A DNA stretch of 64,000 nucleotides from Alkaliphilus metalliredigens QYMF (GCF_000016985.1 NC_009633.1:682001-746000); one strand, 5' to 3'. Counted from the first letter of the stretch, positions 47,027 through 56,669 are shown. Program-made: numbers and translations. The notes: generated from the letters alone by a model not told the origin.

Positions 47027-48594
47027 AATATGCTATTCGAAAAAATACATACTATGATTCAGTGACGTTAATGTTGATTACAAAGGAAGTTAAAAAGCTG
47101 CCAGGGATTCAAGAGGTGCTGGTGGGAATGGGCACTGAGCTCAATAAAGAGCTGGCAAGTCATTTGAGTCTTTCTAATAAAGAAATTCAAGGATTAAATC
47201 CTAATGATTTTTTTGTGACAGCCCTGGCATCAAGTGACCTGAGTATGGAGGCAGTTTTGAAGGAAGTTGACACCCTGCTAACAAAAAAGAAAACACAGGG
47301 GGATGGTGATTATAGGCCCCCTACCCTGGGAGCTGCTTTGAAATATCAACTAGATGCGAATTTAGTACTGGTTTCGATACCGGGGGAATATGCCTTCGAT
47401 GAAGTGGAGAAGGCCTTACACCAGGACATTCATGTGATGCTTTTTAGTGACCAGATGTCCATGGCCGATGAAAGGAGGCTTAAGGAGATTGCTAAAGAAA
47501 GACAACTGCTAATGATGGGTCCAGACTGTGGTACTGCAATCATTAACCAAGTGCCATTAGCCTTTGCCAATGTGGTTAGAAAAGGAAATATTGGTATTGT
47601 CGGGGCCTCGGGAACGGGAATACAGGAGGTATCAATACTCATCCATAGGCTAGGAGAAGGTGTTTCTCAGGTGATTGGAACAGGAGGACGGGATTTAAAG
47701 AAAGAAATTGGTGGCATCATGATGCAGCAAGGCATTGAGGCATTACAAAATGATCCTGAGACCGGGGTCATTGTTCTGATTTCAAAGCCCCCAGATGAAG
47801 AAGTGGCAGAAAGGGTGTTGGCCCTGATAGCCCATAGTGAAAAACCAGTGGTTGTGAATTTTATCGGAGGACATTTAAATTTGATTGAAAAATATGGGCG
47901 AACCCCCTGCACAACATTAGAGGATGCTGCCCAGAAGGCAGTGGCGCTATTGAAAGGGCAGGCGCCAAGAGATTTTAACGGGTTTACTTTATCCCAAGAG
48001 AGAGTGAGCAAAATGGTATGTAATGAAGTCAAGGTATTTCATCATCAGCAAAGCTATATACGAGGCCTATACACTGGAGGAACCCTAGCAAATGAGACCA
48101 TAAAGCTACTTAGTGAAGAATTAGGAGGCATTTATTCCAATAGTCCCTTGAGGCCGGAATATCAGCTTCTAAATGTTGAAGAGAGTTTTCAACACACCTG
48201 TTTAGATTTAGGGGAGGATGGGTTTACCAGGGGCAAACCTCATCCCATGATTGATCCATCTACTCGTCTTCAACGATTTGTAAAGGAAGCAAACGATGAG
48301 GAAGTGGCCATGATTTTAATGGATTTTGTATTGGGCTATGGATCCCATGAAGATCCCGTAGGAGAAATGCTACCAGTGATTATTGAAGAAAAAAGAAGAC
48401 TCAATCAAAGGGGAAGGCATCTCTGTGTGATTGCAAGCATTTGTGGAACAGAGGAGGATCCCCAGGACTTAAAAAAATCTCAGCAACGATTAGAGGAGGC
48501 TGGAGTCCTGGTGATGCCCTCCAATGCACAGGCAGCAAGATTAGCATCATTGATCATGAAGAATCAGAACCTCAGGAGGGAAAATCATGTCTAA
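47017..48594 (+). CDS. FdrA/AllF-like acyl-CoA synthetase-type subunit
   Basis: 525 residues, GTG start with GGAGGAGAAGAGG. The FdrA family has a succinyl-CoA ligase alpha-like fold: GNIGIVGASGTGIQEVSILI near residue 190 and IGTGGRDLKKEIGG near 220. FdrA (AllF) is a subunit of the oxamate transcarbamoylase that phosphorolyses oxalurate to oxamate and carbamoyl phosphate. The protein lacks the C-terminal FdrA tail domain, which is encoded by the next small gene instead. Confidence 0.87.
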   Translation: MELKYAIRKNTYYDSVTLMLITKEVKKLPGIQEVLVGMGTELNKELASHLSLSNKEIQGLNPNDFFVTALASSDLSMEAVLKEVDTLLTKKKTQGDGDYRPPTLGAALKYQLDANLVLVSIPGEYAFDEVEKALHQDIHVMLFSDQMSMADERRLKEIAKERQLLMMGPDCGTAIINQVPLAFANVVRKGNIGIVGASGTGIQEVSILIHRLGEGVSQVIGTGGRDLKKEIGGIMMQQGIEALQNDPETGVIVLISKPPDEEVAERVLALIAHSEKPVVVNFIGGHLNLIEKYGRTPCTTLEDAAQKAVALLKGQAPRDFNGFTLSQERVSKMVCNEVKVFHHQQSYIRGLYTGGTLANETIKLLSEELGGIYSNSPLRPEYQLLNVEESFQHTCLDLGEDGFTRGKPHPMIDPSTRLQRFVKEANDEEVAMILMDFVLGYGSHEDPVGEMLPVIIEEKRRLNQRGRHLCVIASICGTEEDPQDLKKSQQRLEEAGVLVMPSNAQAARLASLIMKNQNLRRENHV

Positions 48595-48757
48595 CATTAA
48601 CAAACTTTTCAAAAAGCAGTTAAAAGTCATTAACATAGGATTGGAATCCTTCCATCAGGATCTAAAAAAACAAGGGGTTCAGTCCATACATGTGGATTGG
48701 AGACCTACCGCTGGAGGCAATAAAAAGATGGTGGGTCTATTGGCAAGGCTCAAATAG
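48587..48757 (+). CDS. Small stand-alone FdrA-domain protein
   Basis: 56 residues, ATG 48587 with AGGAGGG six bases before; overlaps the FdrA stop by eight bases. It reads KQLKVINIGLESFHQDLKKQ then GVQSIHVDWRPTAGG and ends ARLK. The VINIGLESF and HVDWRP(P/T)AGG motifs recur in FdrA-type and DUF1116-type proteins, so this is a separately encoded domain of that complex. Tight coupling to its neighbours suggests a fourth subunit. Too short to be caught by usual ORF cut-offs. Confidence 0.75.
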   Translation: MSNINKLFKKQLKVINIGLESFHQDLKKQGVQSIHVDWRPTAGGNKKMVGLLARLK

Positions 48758-48816
48758 ATCATAGGGTTTGTACATTTTTATAGAAATGGGACATATCTTT
48801 AAAAGGGGTGAAGAAG

Positions 48817-50085
48817 TTGATTGCAGAAAAAATTGCGCAGGCCAATGAAGAGGCCATCAAAAGAATTTTAGCTGCACAGCCCACCTTGGTGGGAATCGGA
48901 ACAGCGGAAGAAGACATTCCTGGTATGGCGAAAAAAACGATCTTACATGCGGGGCCTCCCGTGGCTTGGCATGACATGACGGGGCCTTTGCGGGGAGCCA
49001 TTATTGGGGGGATTATCTACGAAGGACTGGCTTCCAATGAAGATGAGGCCATTTCATTGGCAAAATCTGGGGAGATTATTTTTGATGCCTGCCATCATCA
49101 CCATGCCGTAGGACCCATGGCGGGTGTCATAACAGCTTCCATGCCTGTGTGGATTATTGAAAACAAATCACTTGGCAATAAGGCTTACTGTACTTTAAAT
49201 GAGGGATTAGGAAAAGTGCTTCGATATGGGGCCTATGGTGTAGATGTGATTGAGCGATTAAATTGGATTGAAAAGACACTGGCCCCGCTACTAAAGGAAG
49301 CAATGGCCTTATCCGGGCCTATTGACTTAAAGACCATGATTGCACAGGTGGTACAAATGGGTGATGAAGGTCATAATCGGAATAAGGCCGGCACCTCCCT
49401 ATTGATTAGGGAATTAGCGCCCTTTATCGTGCAAACTGAATTCAGCAAGGAAGAACAAGTAGATGTATTGAAATTCATCCATAGTAATGATCACTTTTTC
49501 TTAAATCTTACCATGCCTGCTTGTAAATGCACCATGGATACCATCGAAAACATTCCCTACTGCACCCTTGTCTATACCATGGCTAGAAATGGGACTGAAT
49601 TTGGTATCAGAGTGGCGGGCTTAGGGCGGAAGTGGTTTAGTGCACCTGCGGAAATTGTAGAGGGGTTATACTTTCCAGGATTTAGTAAAGAGGATGCCAA
49701 TCCTGATATTGGAGATAGTGTCATTACTGAAACTACTGGGATTGGGGGATTTGCCATGGCAGCAGCCATTCCAATTGTCCAATTTGTGGGAGGAACCCCA
49801 GAGGATGCCTTGAACTTTACAAAAAGTATGTACGAGATTACAGTGGCAGAAAACAATACATACAAAATACCTGTGTTGAATTTCAGAGGAACACCAACGG
49901 GAATTGATATTCAAAAAGTAATTGAAACAAGTATTCTACCTATTATTAACACAGGCATTGCCCATAAGGATCCAGGGGTAGGGCAAGTAGGGGCAGGGTT
50001 AGTACGACCGCCGATGAAATGCTTTGAAGATGCACTGGAGGCCTTTGTGAAAATGCTAGAGGAAGTTGGAGAACTAGAGTCGTGA
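48817..50085 (+). CDS. AllG-like protein (DUF1116)
   Basis: About 422 residues. DUF1116 (E. coli YlbE, now AllG) is the third subunit of oxamate carbamoyltransferase. Typical stretches: RILAAQPTLVGIGTAEEDIP, HAGPPVAWHDMTGPLRGAII, FDACHHHHAVGPMAGVIT, GDEGHNRNKAGTSLL. I favour TTG 48817, six bases after AAAAGGGGTG, over the GTG 48808 that overlaps this site. With DUF2877 and FdrA genes upstream it completes the carbamoyltransferase set. No carbamate kinase gene lies in the window. Confidence 0.85.
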   Translation: MIAEKIAQANEEAIKRILAAQPTLVGIGTAEEDIPGMAKKTILHAGPPVAWHDMTGPLRGAIIGGIIYEGLASNEDEAISLAKSGEIIFDACHHHHAVGPMAGVITASMPVWIIENKSLGNKAYCTLNEGLGKVLRYGAYGVDVIERLNWIEKTLAPLLKEAMALSGPIDLKTMIAQVVQMGDEGHNRNKAGTSLLIRELAPFIVQTEFSKEEQVDVLKFIHSNDHFFLNLTMPACKCTMDTIENIPYCTLVYTMARNGTEFGIRVAGLGRKWFSAPAEIVEGLYFPGFSKEDANPDIGDSVITETTGIGGFAMAAAIPIVQFVGGTPEDALNFTKSMYEITVAENNTYKIPVLNFRGTPTGIDIQKVIETSILPIINTGIAHKDPGVGQVGAGLVRPPMKCFEDALEAFVKMLEEVGELES

Positions 50086-50110
50086 ACTAAAAATACAAGG
50101 GGGATTGACT

Positions 50111-50914
50111 ATGAATATTTTAGATTTATGGAAAGATGTTAAAACCTATGACTTGACACAAAATTTAAGCCACTTGACACCACCTTGGCCAACATATGAG
50201 CCATTACAAATTAAATTTTTTAAAAGGTTGTCACCTCATGGTGCCAATGGACAGTTGATTACTACCTCAAACCATGTGGGTACCCATTTAGATGGACCAT
50301 TACATTTTGACACAGCGGGAAGAGACATTGCATCATTGCCCCTAGATAAGTTAGTTGGGCCTGGGGTTGTGGTTGATTTATCTGATATTGCTGAGGATTA
50401 TGGTATTTATACACCAAAGGATATTACAGACCGTGTTGAGGTGAAAAAGGGTGACATTCTGATCATTAATACAGGATACCATAAATATGGATGGGATCAG
50501 CCTGAGGCCGATGAGCGAAGATATATGCTCAGACATCCAGGACCCTCCATGGATTTTATTGATTGGATTAAGGAAATGGAAATTAAGTGGATCGGCGTAG
50601 ACTGTGGATCTGCTGATCATCCCATGAATACAAAAATTCGTGAATGGGAGCCAGGGGAAGCCCTACAGGCGGATGCCTATCTGCAAGAAAAATATGGAAA
50701 GGCATTAGAGGAAATCTACTCATGGCCACAAACCTATCAGGCAATGCACACAAAGGTATTTCCAAAGCCCTATGAAATTATTCATGCTGAAAATGTAGGG
50801 GGACAGCTCAATGAAGTGCTTAACAGACGTCTCATTATCGGATGCTTCCCATGGAAATTTGTAGGGGGCGAATCCAGTATTTGTCGGATTTTGGCCTTCG
50901 ATACGGAGTCGTAA
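50111..50914 (+). CDS. Cyclase-family (kynurenine formamidase-like) metal hydrolase
   Basis: 267 residues. The cyclase/formamidase signature HXGTHXDXPXH is seen as SNHVGTHLDGPLHFD near residue 56, giving the metal-binding histidines and aspartate; a later GVDCGSADHP is also typical. The family opens cyclic amides (isatin, formylkynurenine-like amides, some ureide rings). In this setting it could open a hydantoin- or imidazolone-type ring, which is inference. ATG 50111 follows GGGGGA. Its stop TAA overlaps the next ATG (TAATG). Confidence 0.8.
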   Translation: MNILDLWKDVKTYDLTQNLSHLTPPWPTYEPLQIKFFKRLSPHGANGQLITTSNHVGTHLDGPLHFDTAGRDIASLPLDKLVGPGVVVDLSDIAEDYGIYTPKDITDRVEVKKGDILIINTGYHKYGWDQPEADERRYMLRHPGPSMDFIDWIKEMEIKWIGVDCGSADHPMNTKIREWEPGEALQADAYLQEKYGKALEEIYSWPQTYQAMHTKVFPKPYEIIHAENVGGQLNEVLNRRLIIGCFPWKFVGGESSICRILAFDTES

Positions 50915-51804
50915 TGAAGGAGCATATTGCAGCCTGCGTTCAAATTGCCATTAAACCCAATGAAATTCAACGGAACATAGAAAAAGCAGCCTATTGGCTT
51001 GAGAGAGCTGCTAAAGAATATGAGGCGGAGTTGGTTGTCTTTCCAGAGAGTATTACCACAGGATTTTCACCTAATATGACTGTGGATGCGTTTTATGAAA
51101 TTCTAGAGCCAATACCTGGGAGGCATACAAGGGACATCCAAAAACTAGCCAAGGAGTTAGGTACACATGTGGTCTTTCCTCTTTATGAAAGAGGAAAAAA
51201 TAAGCGAGAGGTCTTTAACAGCTCTTTGATGATCGATGATCGGGGAGAAATCATCGGTAAATACCGCAAAACCCATCCCTTTCCAACGGAAAGAAAAGAG
51301 GGTGGTGGGTGGACTACACCAGGAAATGAAACTGTGGTGGTGGATACAAAACTTGGTAAAATTGGAATGATAATCTGCTACGATGGGGACTTTCCAGAGC
51401 TCAGTAGGGTATTAGCATTAAAGGGAGCTGAGATCATTACAAGACCCTCGGCTTTATTGAGAAGCTTTGAAATATGGGAGATGACCAATAAGGCAAGGGC
51501 CTATGACAATCATGTCTATGTTTTAGGGGTCAATGCAATTGGCCCCGATGCTGCTGAGAACTATTACTTTGGACATAGTATGATTGTGAGTCCCATTGCA
51601 CAAACATTGGCCCAAGCAAGGGGAACTGAAGAGATTATTGCCGCTAAGCTTGATCCAGATCCCATTAAGTATGTAAGCTATGGCACACGCTCCCCCATGA
51701 TATTTGATCACCTAGAGGACCGAAATGTTAAAGTTTATAGTGAAATATTACAGTCGGGGAAAAGTACATTTGAACCAACACGCCGAATTCCTTATCATAA
51801 ATGA
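50914..51804 (+). CDS. Nitrilase-superfamily carbon-nitrogen hydrolase
   Basis: 296 residues. The Glu-Lys-Cys triad is visible: PESITTGFSP (Glu near 43), KYRKTHPF (Lys near 118), MIICYDGDFPELSR (Cys near 155). The superfamily cleaves amides, including N-carbamoyl compounds. Here an N-carbamoyl or amide intermediate of the ureide pathway would fit. The ATG overlaps the cyclase stop by one base; the frame is open further upstream, but only as a shadow of the cyclase gene. Confidence 0.85.
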   Translation: MKEHIAACVQIAIKPNEIQRNIEKAAYWLERAAKEYEAELVVFPESITTGFSPNMTVDAFYEILEPIPGRHTRDIQKLAKELGTHVVFPLYERGKNKREVFNSSLMIDDRGEIIGKYRKTHPFPTERKEGGGWTTPGNETVVVDTKLGKIGMIICYDGDFPELSRVLALKGAEIITRPSALLRSFEIWEMTNKARAYDNHVYVLGVNAIGPDAAENYYFGHSMIVSPIAQTLAQARGTEEIIAAKLDPDPIKYVSYGTRSPMIFDHLEDRNVKVYSEILQSGKSTFEPTRRIPYHK

Positions 51805-51838
51805 GAAGTAGAAACCATAATTGAGAGGAGGGTTGTTC

Positions 51839-53026
51839 ATGAGAATGGCTTTAGAAAATATTAAAGTTCTTGATTTAACAAGGGTATTGGCAGGTCCCTA
51901 TGCCACAATGGTTTTAGCTGATTTAGGAGCGGACATTATAAAAATAGAAATGCCAGAAATCGGAGATGATTCAAGACAATTTGGGCCCCATGTTGAAGGA
52001 GAAAGTGCCTACTTCATGAGCCTTAATCGGAACAAACGTAGCATGACCTTAAATCTAAAGACAGCAAAGGGCAGAGAGATATTATTACAGATGATTAAGG
52101 AAGTGGATGTCGTTGTGGAAAATTTTAGACCCGGTACCATGGAGAAACTTGGCCTAGGATATGAAGTGTTAAGAGACGTGAATCCAAAACTTGTGTATGC
52201 TGTTGCATCGGGATTTGGACATACAGGACCCTATCGTAAACGAGCCGCCTATGATGCCATAGTACAGGCAATGGGAGGACTTATGAGTATTACAGGACAT
52301 CCAGGGAGAGAACCCACAAGGGTAGGGACTTCCATAGGAGATATTACTGCAGGGCTGTTTACAGCTATTGGAATCTTAACAGCATTAATGAATCGAAATG
52401 AAAGTGGAATGGGGCAAAAAGTAGATGTGGCCATGTTGGATTGTCAGGTGGCTATTTTAGAAAATGCCATTGCTAGACACGTGGTCACTGGAGAAATACC
52501 AGGCTTAGGAGGAAATCGTCACCCTGCCATCGTTCCCTTTGAAACATTTCAGACATCCGATGGAGAAATTATGATTGCTGCAGGTAATGATATACTTTGG
52601 GCAAAGCTCTGCATTGCCATGGAACAACCACGATTAATAGCTGATGAACGATTTAAAACAAATCCCCTAAGAAACCAATATTACGAGGAATTAAAACCTG
52701 TAATCAATGGGGTGATCCAGCTGAAGACAACAAAACAATGGCAGGAGATATTGGATGATGCAGGCGTACCCAATGGACCGATTAACCGGATTGATGAAGT
52801 GTTAGCAGATCCCCAAGTACAGGCCAGGGAAATGATAGTAGAGGTGGCACATCCTGTGGCAGGGAAATTAAAAATGCCTGGAATCCCCATTAAGCTCAGC
52901 GATACAGCAGGCCAAATCAGAAGACCATCTCCGATGCTAGGTCAGCATACAGAAGAAATATTAAAGGAATTATTGAAATATGATGAAGCACAAATCGAAG
53001 ATCTTAAAGAGCAATCAATATTCTAA
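51839..53026 (+). CDS. Class III (CaiB/BaiF) CoA-transferase
   Basis: 395 residues from ATG 51839 (GAGGAGGG site; a TTG at 51821 is in frame without a site). Family marks: VLDLTRVLAGPYATMVLADL at the N-terminus, LNRNKRSMTLNLK near 62 and the catalytic aspartate in TSIGDITAGLF near 163. Moves CoA between acids. Formyl-CoA:oxalate transferase belongs to this family and would suit an oxamate-to-oxalate route, but I do not see the GGGGQ loop typical of that enzyme, so the acid is uncertain. Confidence 0.85.
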   Translation: MRMALENIKVLDLTRVLAGPYATMVLADLGADIIKIEMPEIGDDSRQFGPHVEGESAYFMSLNRNKRSMTLNLKTAKGREILLQMIKEVDVVVENFRPGTMEKLGLGYEVLRDVNPKLVYAVASGFGHTGPYRKRAAYDAIVQAMGGLMSITGHPGREPTRVGTSIGDITAGLFTAIGILTALMNRNESGMGQKVDVAMLDCQVAILENAIARHVVTGEIPGLGGNRHPAIVPFETFQTSDGEIMIAAGNDILWAKLCIAMEQPRLIADERFKTNPLRNQYYEELKPVINGVIQLKTTKQWQEILDDAGVPNGPINRIDEVLADPQVQAREMIVEVAHPVAGKLKMPGIPIKLSDTAGQIRRPSPMLGQHTEEILKELLKYDEAQIEDLKEQSIF

Positions 53027-53049
53027 GAAGAAGTTGGGTCGTTACAAGG

Positions 53050-53081
53050 AAAAAGCATCAATCTTTGGTTGATGTTTTTTC
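53050..53081 (+). terminator. Terminator after the CoA-transferase
   Basis: AAAAGCATCAA pairs with TTGATGTTTTTT across a short loop, with a T-run. It closes the allH-to-CoA-transferase operon. Confidence 0.8.
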
Positions 53082-53277
53082 TCTGTCTTTGTCTAGATGA
53101 TGATATATTATGGTACATCATGGATTATAGAGGAAACAGGCGCATCTTTAGGGAGACCAAGGGAAAAATGATCTTTTAAAAGCCTAGGGTTGAAAATCAA
53201 GGGAGAGAATGAAGTAGGTAGCTTGTAAAAAACATAGTATTTCGATAAACTAAATAAAAAGAAGTGAGGGGGGGAGA

Positions 53278-54663
53278 TTGTTTATCGATAATGTGATTTC
53301 ACGACAAAAGGAAAAAGTAAGATCAAGAGAACAACAAGCAGAAATAGAAATATCAATGATGGAGCAGCTTAGGTTCTTTTTGCCCCTGGGGCTGATGCAA
53401 ATGTTTATTAGCTTCACCCACTCATTGTTTAATGCAGCCTGTGCAAAGCTGCCTAATCCAGAAATTTATCTTTCGGCCTTTGCCATTGGGAAAAATGTCC
53501 TATTGTTAATTCAAAATCCTGTCTCAATGATTAAACAAACCGTAACGGCTTTGGTGGATGATGAAGCAAGCTATCTTAAAATAAGGAAATTTTTCTTAAT
53601 GGCCACCACTGTCATTGTTTTATTTTTTGCTCTTTTTACCCTCTTAGGTGGGGCTCAGTGGATGCTAGCAAATGTCATGGGGATCAAAGGCCAAGTCCTA
53701 AAAGAGGCAGTAACAATACTCAAGGTATTTATTATTTTTCCTGTGGTGGTAGGGCTTCGGAATTTTGTCCAGGGTACCTCCATCAAATTCAGGATGACAC
53801 CGGTGATCACATTAGCCGCCTTTATCAGGGTGATTTATGTGGCATTGCTCTTATTATTCATAGATAAATTACTTTGGATTCCTGGAGGAATATTAATAGC
53901 AGGACTATTTTTATCCTCCATCATTGTAGAAACCTTGGTGGTCTGTATCATCATGAAGATCATGGTTAAAAATCCAGCTAAAGAGTTTGAACAGATGAAA
54001 CTTAATCAGATGCTCGATGGAGAAGAACGGGGAGTCATCAGTACCAGATTAATTATGAGTTTTTTTATTCCCCTGTCGGTCACTGCATTGATAAGAACCC
54101 TAGCACTTCCCATTATTGATGGGGGATTGGCCCGGACGGTAGCTCCTGAGGTAGCCATTTCATCCTTTGCTGTGGCATGGGGGCTGGGAATTATTATTTC
54201 TGGTACCTTGATGATGTTCCACCAAGTCCCGCTTAACTTTATCAAAAGTGAGGGGCATCGTGGGCAAATTCGTTCTGTAAAAAGATTTGCAGTTTATGTG
54301 GCCATGGTATTATCAATAGTAATAGGGATTATCGCATTTACCCCCCTGGGTGTTTATATCACACATGAACTCATTGGTGCCACAGAGGAGATTACGTTCT
54401 TAGCAGTGGATGCATTGAAAATTATGACGTTGCTTCCCCTGGTGATGACTGCCCGTCAGTATTATTGGGGTATTCTCATGAGGCAGAAGAGAACAAAGAT
54501 CATTGGAAAGGGTAAAATCGTTAATGTGATTTCATTGACCACTGCAGTGATAATAGGCGCTTTAATCAACCCTGTTAACCCTGCCATCATTGGGATGATC
54601 GGCATGGTTGCAGCTGAATTCTTAGAAAGCTTATATTTATGCTATCAAACAGAAGGAAAATAA
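53278..54663 (+). CDS. MOP-superfamily (MATE/ANKH-like) membrane transporter
   Basis: 461 residues, about 12 hydrophobic segments; TTG start after GAGGGGGGGAGA. The first helix pair (FFLPLGLMQMFISFTHSLFN, AACAKLPNPEIYLSAFAIGK) resembles ANKH-like flippases in the MATE/polysaccharide exporter superfamily rather than classical drug MATEs. A gene between a CoA-transferase and NhaC-type antiporter might export an organic acid product. Substrate unknown. Confidence 0.7.
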   Translation: MFIDNVISRQKEKVRSREQQAEIEISMMEQLRFFLPLGLMQMFISFTHSLFNAACAKLPNPEIYLSAFAIGKNVLLLIQNPVSMIKQTVTALVDDEASYLKIRKFFLMATTVIVLFFALFTLLGGAQWMLANVMGIKGQVLKEAVTILKVFIIFPVVVGLRNFVQGTSIKFRMTPVITLAAFIRVIYVALLLLFIDKLLWIPGGILIAGLFLSSIIVETLVVCIIMKIMVKNPAKEFEQMKLNQMLDGEERGVISTRLIMSFFIPLSVTALIRTLALPIIDGGLARTVAPEVAISSFAVAWGLGIIISGTLMMFHQVPLNFIKSEGHRGQIRSVKRFAVYVAMVLSIVIGIIAFTPLGVYITHELIGATEEITFLAVDALKIMTLLPLVMTARQYYWGILMRQKRTKIIGKGKIVNVISLTTAVIIGALINPVNPAIIGMIGMVAAEFLESLYLCYQTEGK

Positions 54664-54745
54664 ACGATTAATGAAAGCTTTCCTTACAGTTAACTAATGT
54701 TTAGTTGGTTATCTGTATGACAAAGATGACATGAGTGAGAAAAGC

Positions 54746-54788
54746 AAAGATACAGTGGATATTGAAATCCATCGTATCTTTTTTTCAT
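54746..54788 (+). terminator. Rho-independent terminator
   Basis: AAAGATAC-(AG)-TGGAT pairs with ATCCA-(TC)-GTATCTTT, followed by TTTTT, after the MOP transporter gene. Confidence 0.85.
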
Positions 54789-54940
54789 TTATTCTAGCCC
54801 TTTACGTTAAAAAAACAAGCACTTATTGATTAAAACTGAATATACTAAAAGTGAGCCCTATTATACATAAATGGAGGTGATAAGGATAGGAAAGTCATAG
54901 GAGGTAGGGTATGAAATTCAGTATATGAGGAGGGAATCCA

Positions 54941-56632
54941 GTGAGATTGGACAAGATGCAATTGAAGGGAAAATGGAAGATCATTGGTATCATTGTTTTT
55001 GTATTATTACTGACGACCATCGTGACGGCTTCACCGGGAGGGGAAGCAAGAACTCACTATGGTATGCTTTCACTATTGCCACCAATAGTTGCCATTCTGC
55101 TGGCAATTATGACTAAGGAAGTGATTCCATCTCTTTTTATTGGCTTATGGGTAGCTGGAACCATGTTGGCCAGTGGTAATCCTATAGTTGGATTTGGTAA
55201 AAGCGTGGAAACATTATGGGAAAACCTGGGAGATCCCTGGAGTGCCAGGATCGTTTTAACCAGTTTAACCATGGGAGGATTAGTAGGAGTGATGCGTGTT
55301 GGTGGCGGCATCGATGCCGTGGTGCAATGGATTACCTCTAGAATCAAAACTGTGAAGGGTGCCATGATAGCTACACAGCTTGCTGGATTTATTATTTTCT
55401 TTGAGGATTATGTGAACACCCTTGTGGTGGGTACAACGATGGGTCCGATCAATGATAAACACAAGATTTCTAAAGAGAAGTTTTCATATATCGTGGACTC
55501 TACGGCAGCGCCTATTGCCTGTATTGCAGGGATATCTTCCTGGATTGCCTATATGGTAGGTCAAATTGGATCGCAATTTACCCAGCTGGACATATCCTAT
55601 TCACCCTATCTAGCTTATTTTAGATCTATCCCATTTATTATATACAACATCATTGCATTGGTATTATTAACCTATGTCATTCTTTCGCAACGGGATATGG
55701 GACCTATGCTAGCGGCTGAAAGAAGGGCTAGAAGTACAGGTAAACTATTGCGGGATGGGGCGCAGCCATTGATTAATATGAATAAAGATGAACTTAAACC
55801 CGAGGAGAATTGTCCAAAAAGGTTGATTAACTTTATTCTGCCATTGGCATCATTAATCGGTTTGATTCTTGTACTAATGCTGACAACTGGAGGATGGCCT
55901 AAGGAATCATTTGCCACAGCCATGGGGGAATCTAGTAGCTCAGTGGCGTTGGTATGGGGTTCCTTTGGGGCCCTAGTGATTACAATTCTTTTTTATTGGG
56001 CCCAAGGAGTGGCACCTTTGAAAAGGCTTTTTTCAGGATATATTCAAGGGATGCAATCAATTTTTGTTGGGACATTGATTTTGATATTTGCTTGGGGGAT
56101 TGGAGCAGCCATTAAACAGGTAGGAACGGCTGCATTTATCGTTGGTGCCACTGAGGGAATTTTATCACCTCAATTCATTCCAATTATCACATTTATAGCA
56201 GGAGCTTTGATTTCCTTCTCCACAGGAACTTCCTATGGAACCATGGCGGTATTGATGCCGATTGTTGCACCCTTGGTGCATGGAACCTCTATTTCAGCAG
56301 GAATGGATCCAATGACATTTATGATTCCAACCATTGGAGCTGTTTTTGCTGGGGCAGTATTTGGAGATCACTGTAGTCCTATTTCAGATACCACCATTAT
56401 GTCCTCCATGTTTACAGGAGCCGACCATATTGACCATGTAAACAGCCAGGCACCCTATGCATTGTTAGCAGCAGTAGGGGCATTAGGAGGCTATATTGGT
56501 GTTGCCATTGGGCTTCCAGCAGTGGTTAATTTAATCATTGCAGCAGGGATCACATTGGGACTCTTTAGGGTATTGTCAAAGCCAATCATGGAACATGGGC
56601 AGGAACAGTTAAAAAGTAATATAAACAGCTAA
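54941..56632 (+). CDS. NhaC-family Na+/H+ antiporter-like transporter
   Basis: 563 residues, about 12 membrane segments, GTG start after AGGAGGGAATCC. NhaC family marks: FFEDYVNTLVVGTTMGP near 150, STGTSYGTMAVLMPIVAPL near 426 and FGDHCSPISDTTIMSS near 475. The family covers Na+/H+ antiport and malate/lactate-type exchange. Monocistronic, between two terminators. Either pH/sodium homeostasis or organic acid exchange is possible. Confidence 0.85.
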   Translation: MRLDKMQLKGKWKIIGIIVFVLLLTTIVTASPGGEARTHYGMLSLLPPIVAILLAIMTKEVIPSLFIGLWVAGTMLASGNPIVGFGKSVETLWENLGDPWSARIVLTSLTMGGLVGVMRVGGGIDAVVQWITSRIKTVKGAMIATQLAGFIIFFEDYVNTLVVGTTMGPINDKHKISKEKFSYIVDSTAAPIACIAGISSWIAYMVGQIGSQFTQLDISYSPYLAYFRSIPFIIYNIIALVLLTYVILSQRDMGPMLAAERRARSTGKLLRDGAQPLINMNKDELKPEENCPKRLINFILPLASLIGLILVLMLTTGGWPKESFATAMGESSSSVALVWGSFGALVITILFYWAQGVAPLKRLFSGYIQGMQSIFVGTLILIFAWGIGAAIKQVGTAAFIVGATEGILSPQFIPIITFIAGALISFSTGTSYGTMAVLMPIVAPLVHGTSISAGMDPMTFMIPTIGAVFAGAVFGDHCSPISDTTIMSSMFTGADHIDHVNSQAPYALLAAVGALGGYIGVAIGLPAVVNLIIAAGITLGLFRVLSKPIMEHGQEQLKSNINS

Positions 56633-56669
56633 CAAATCTAAAGAGATTTAAAAAATTGAAAAACCAAGG

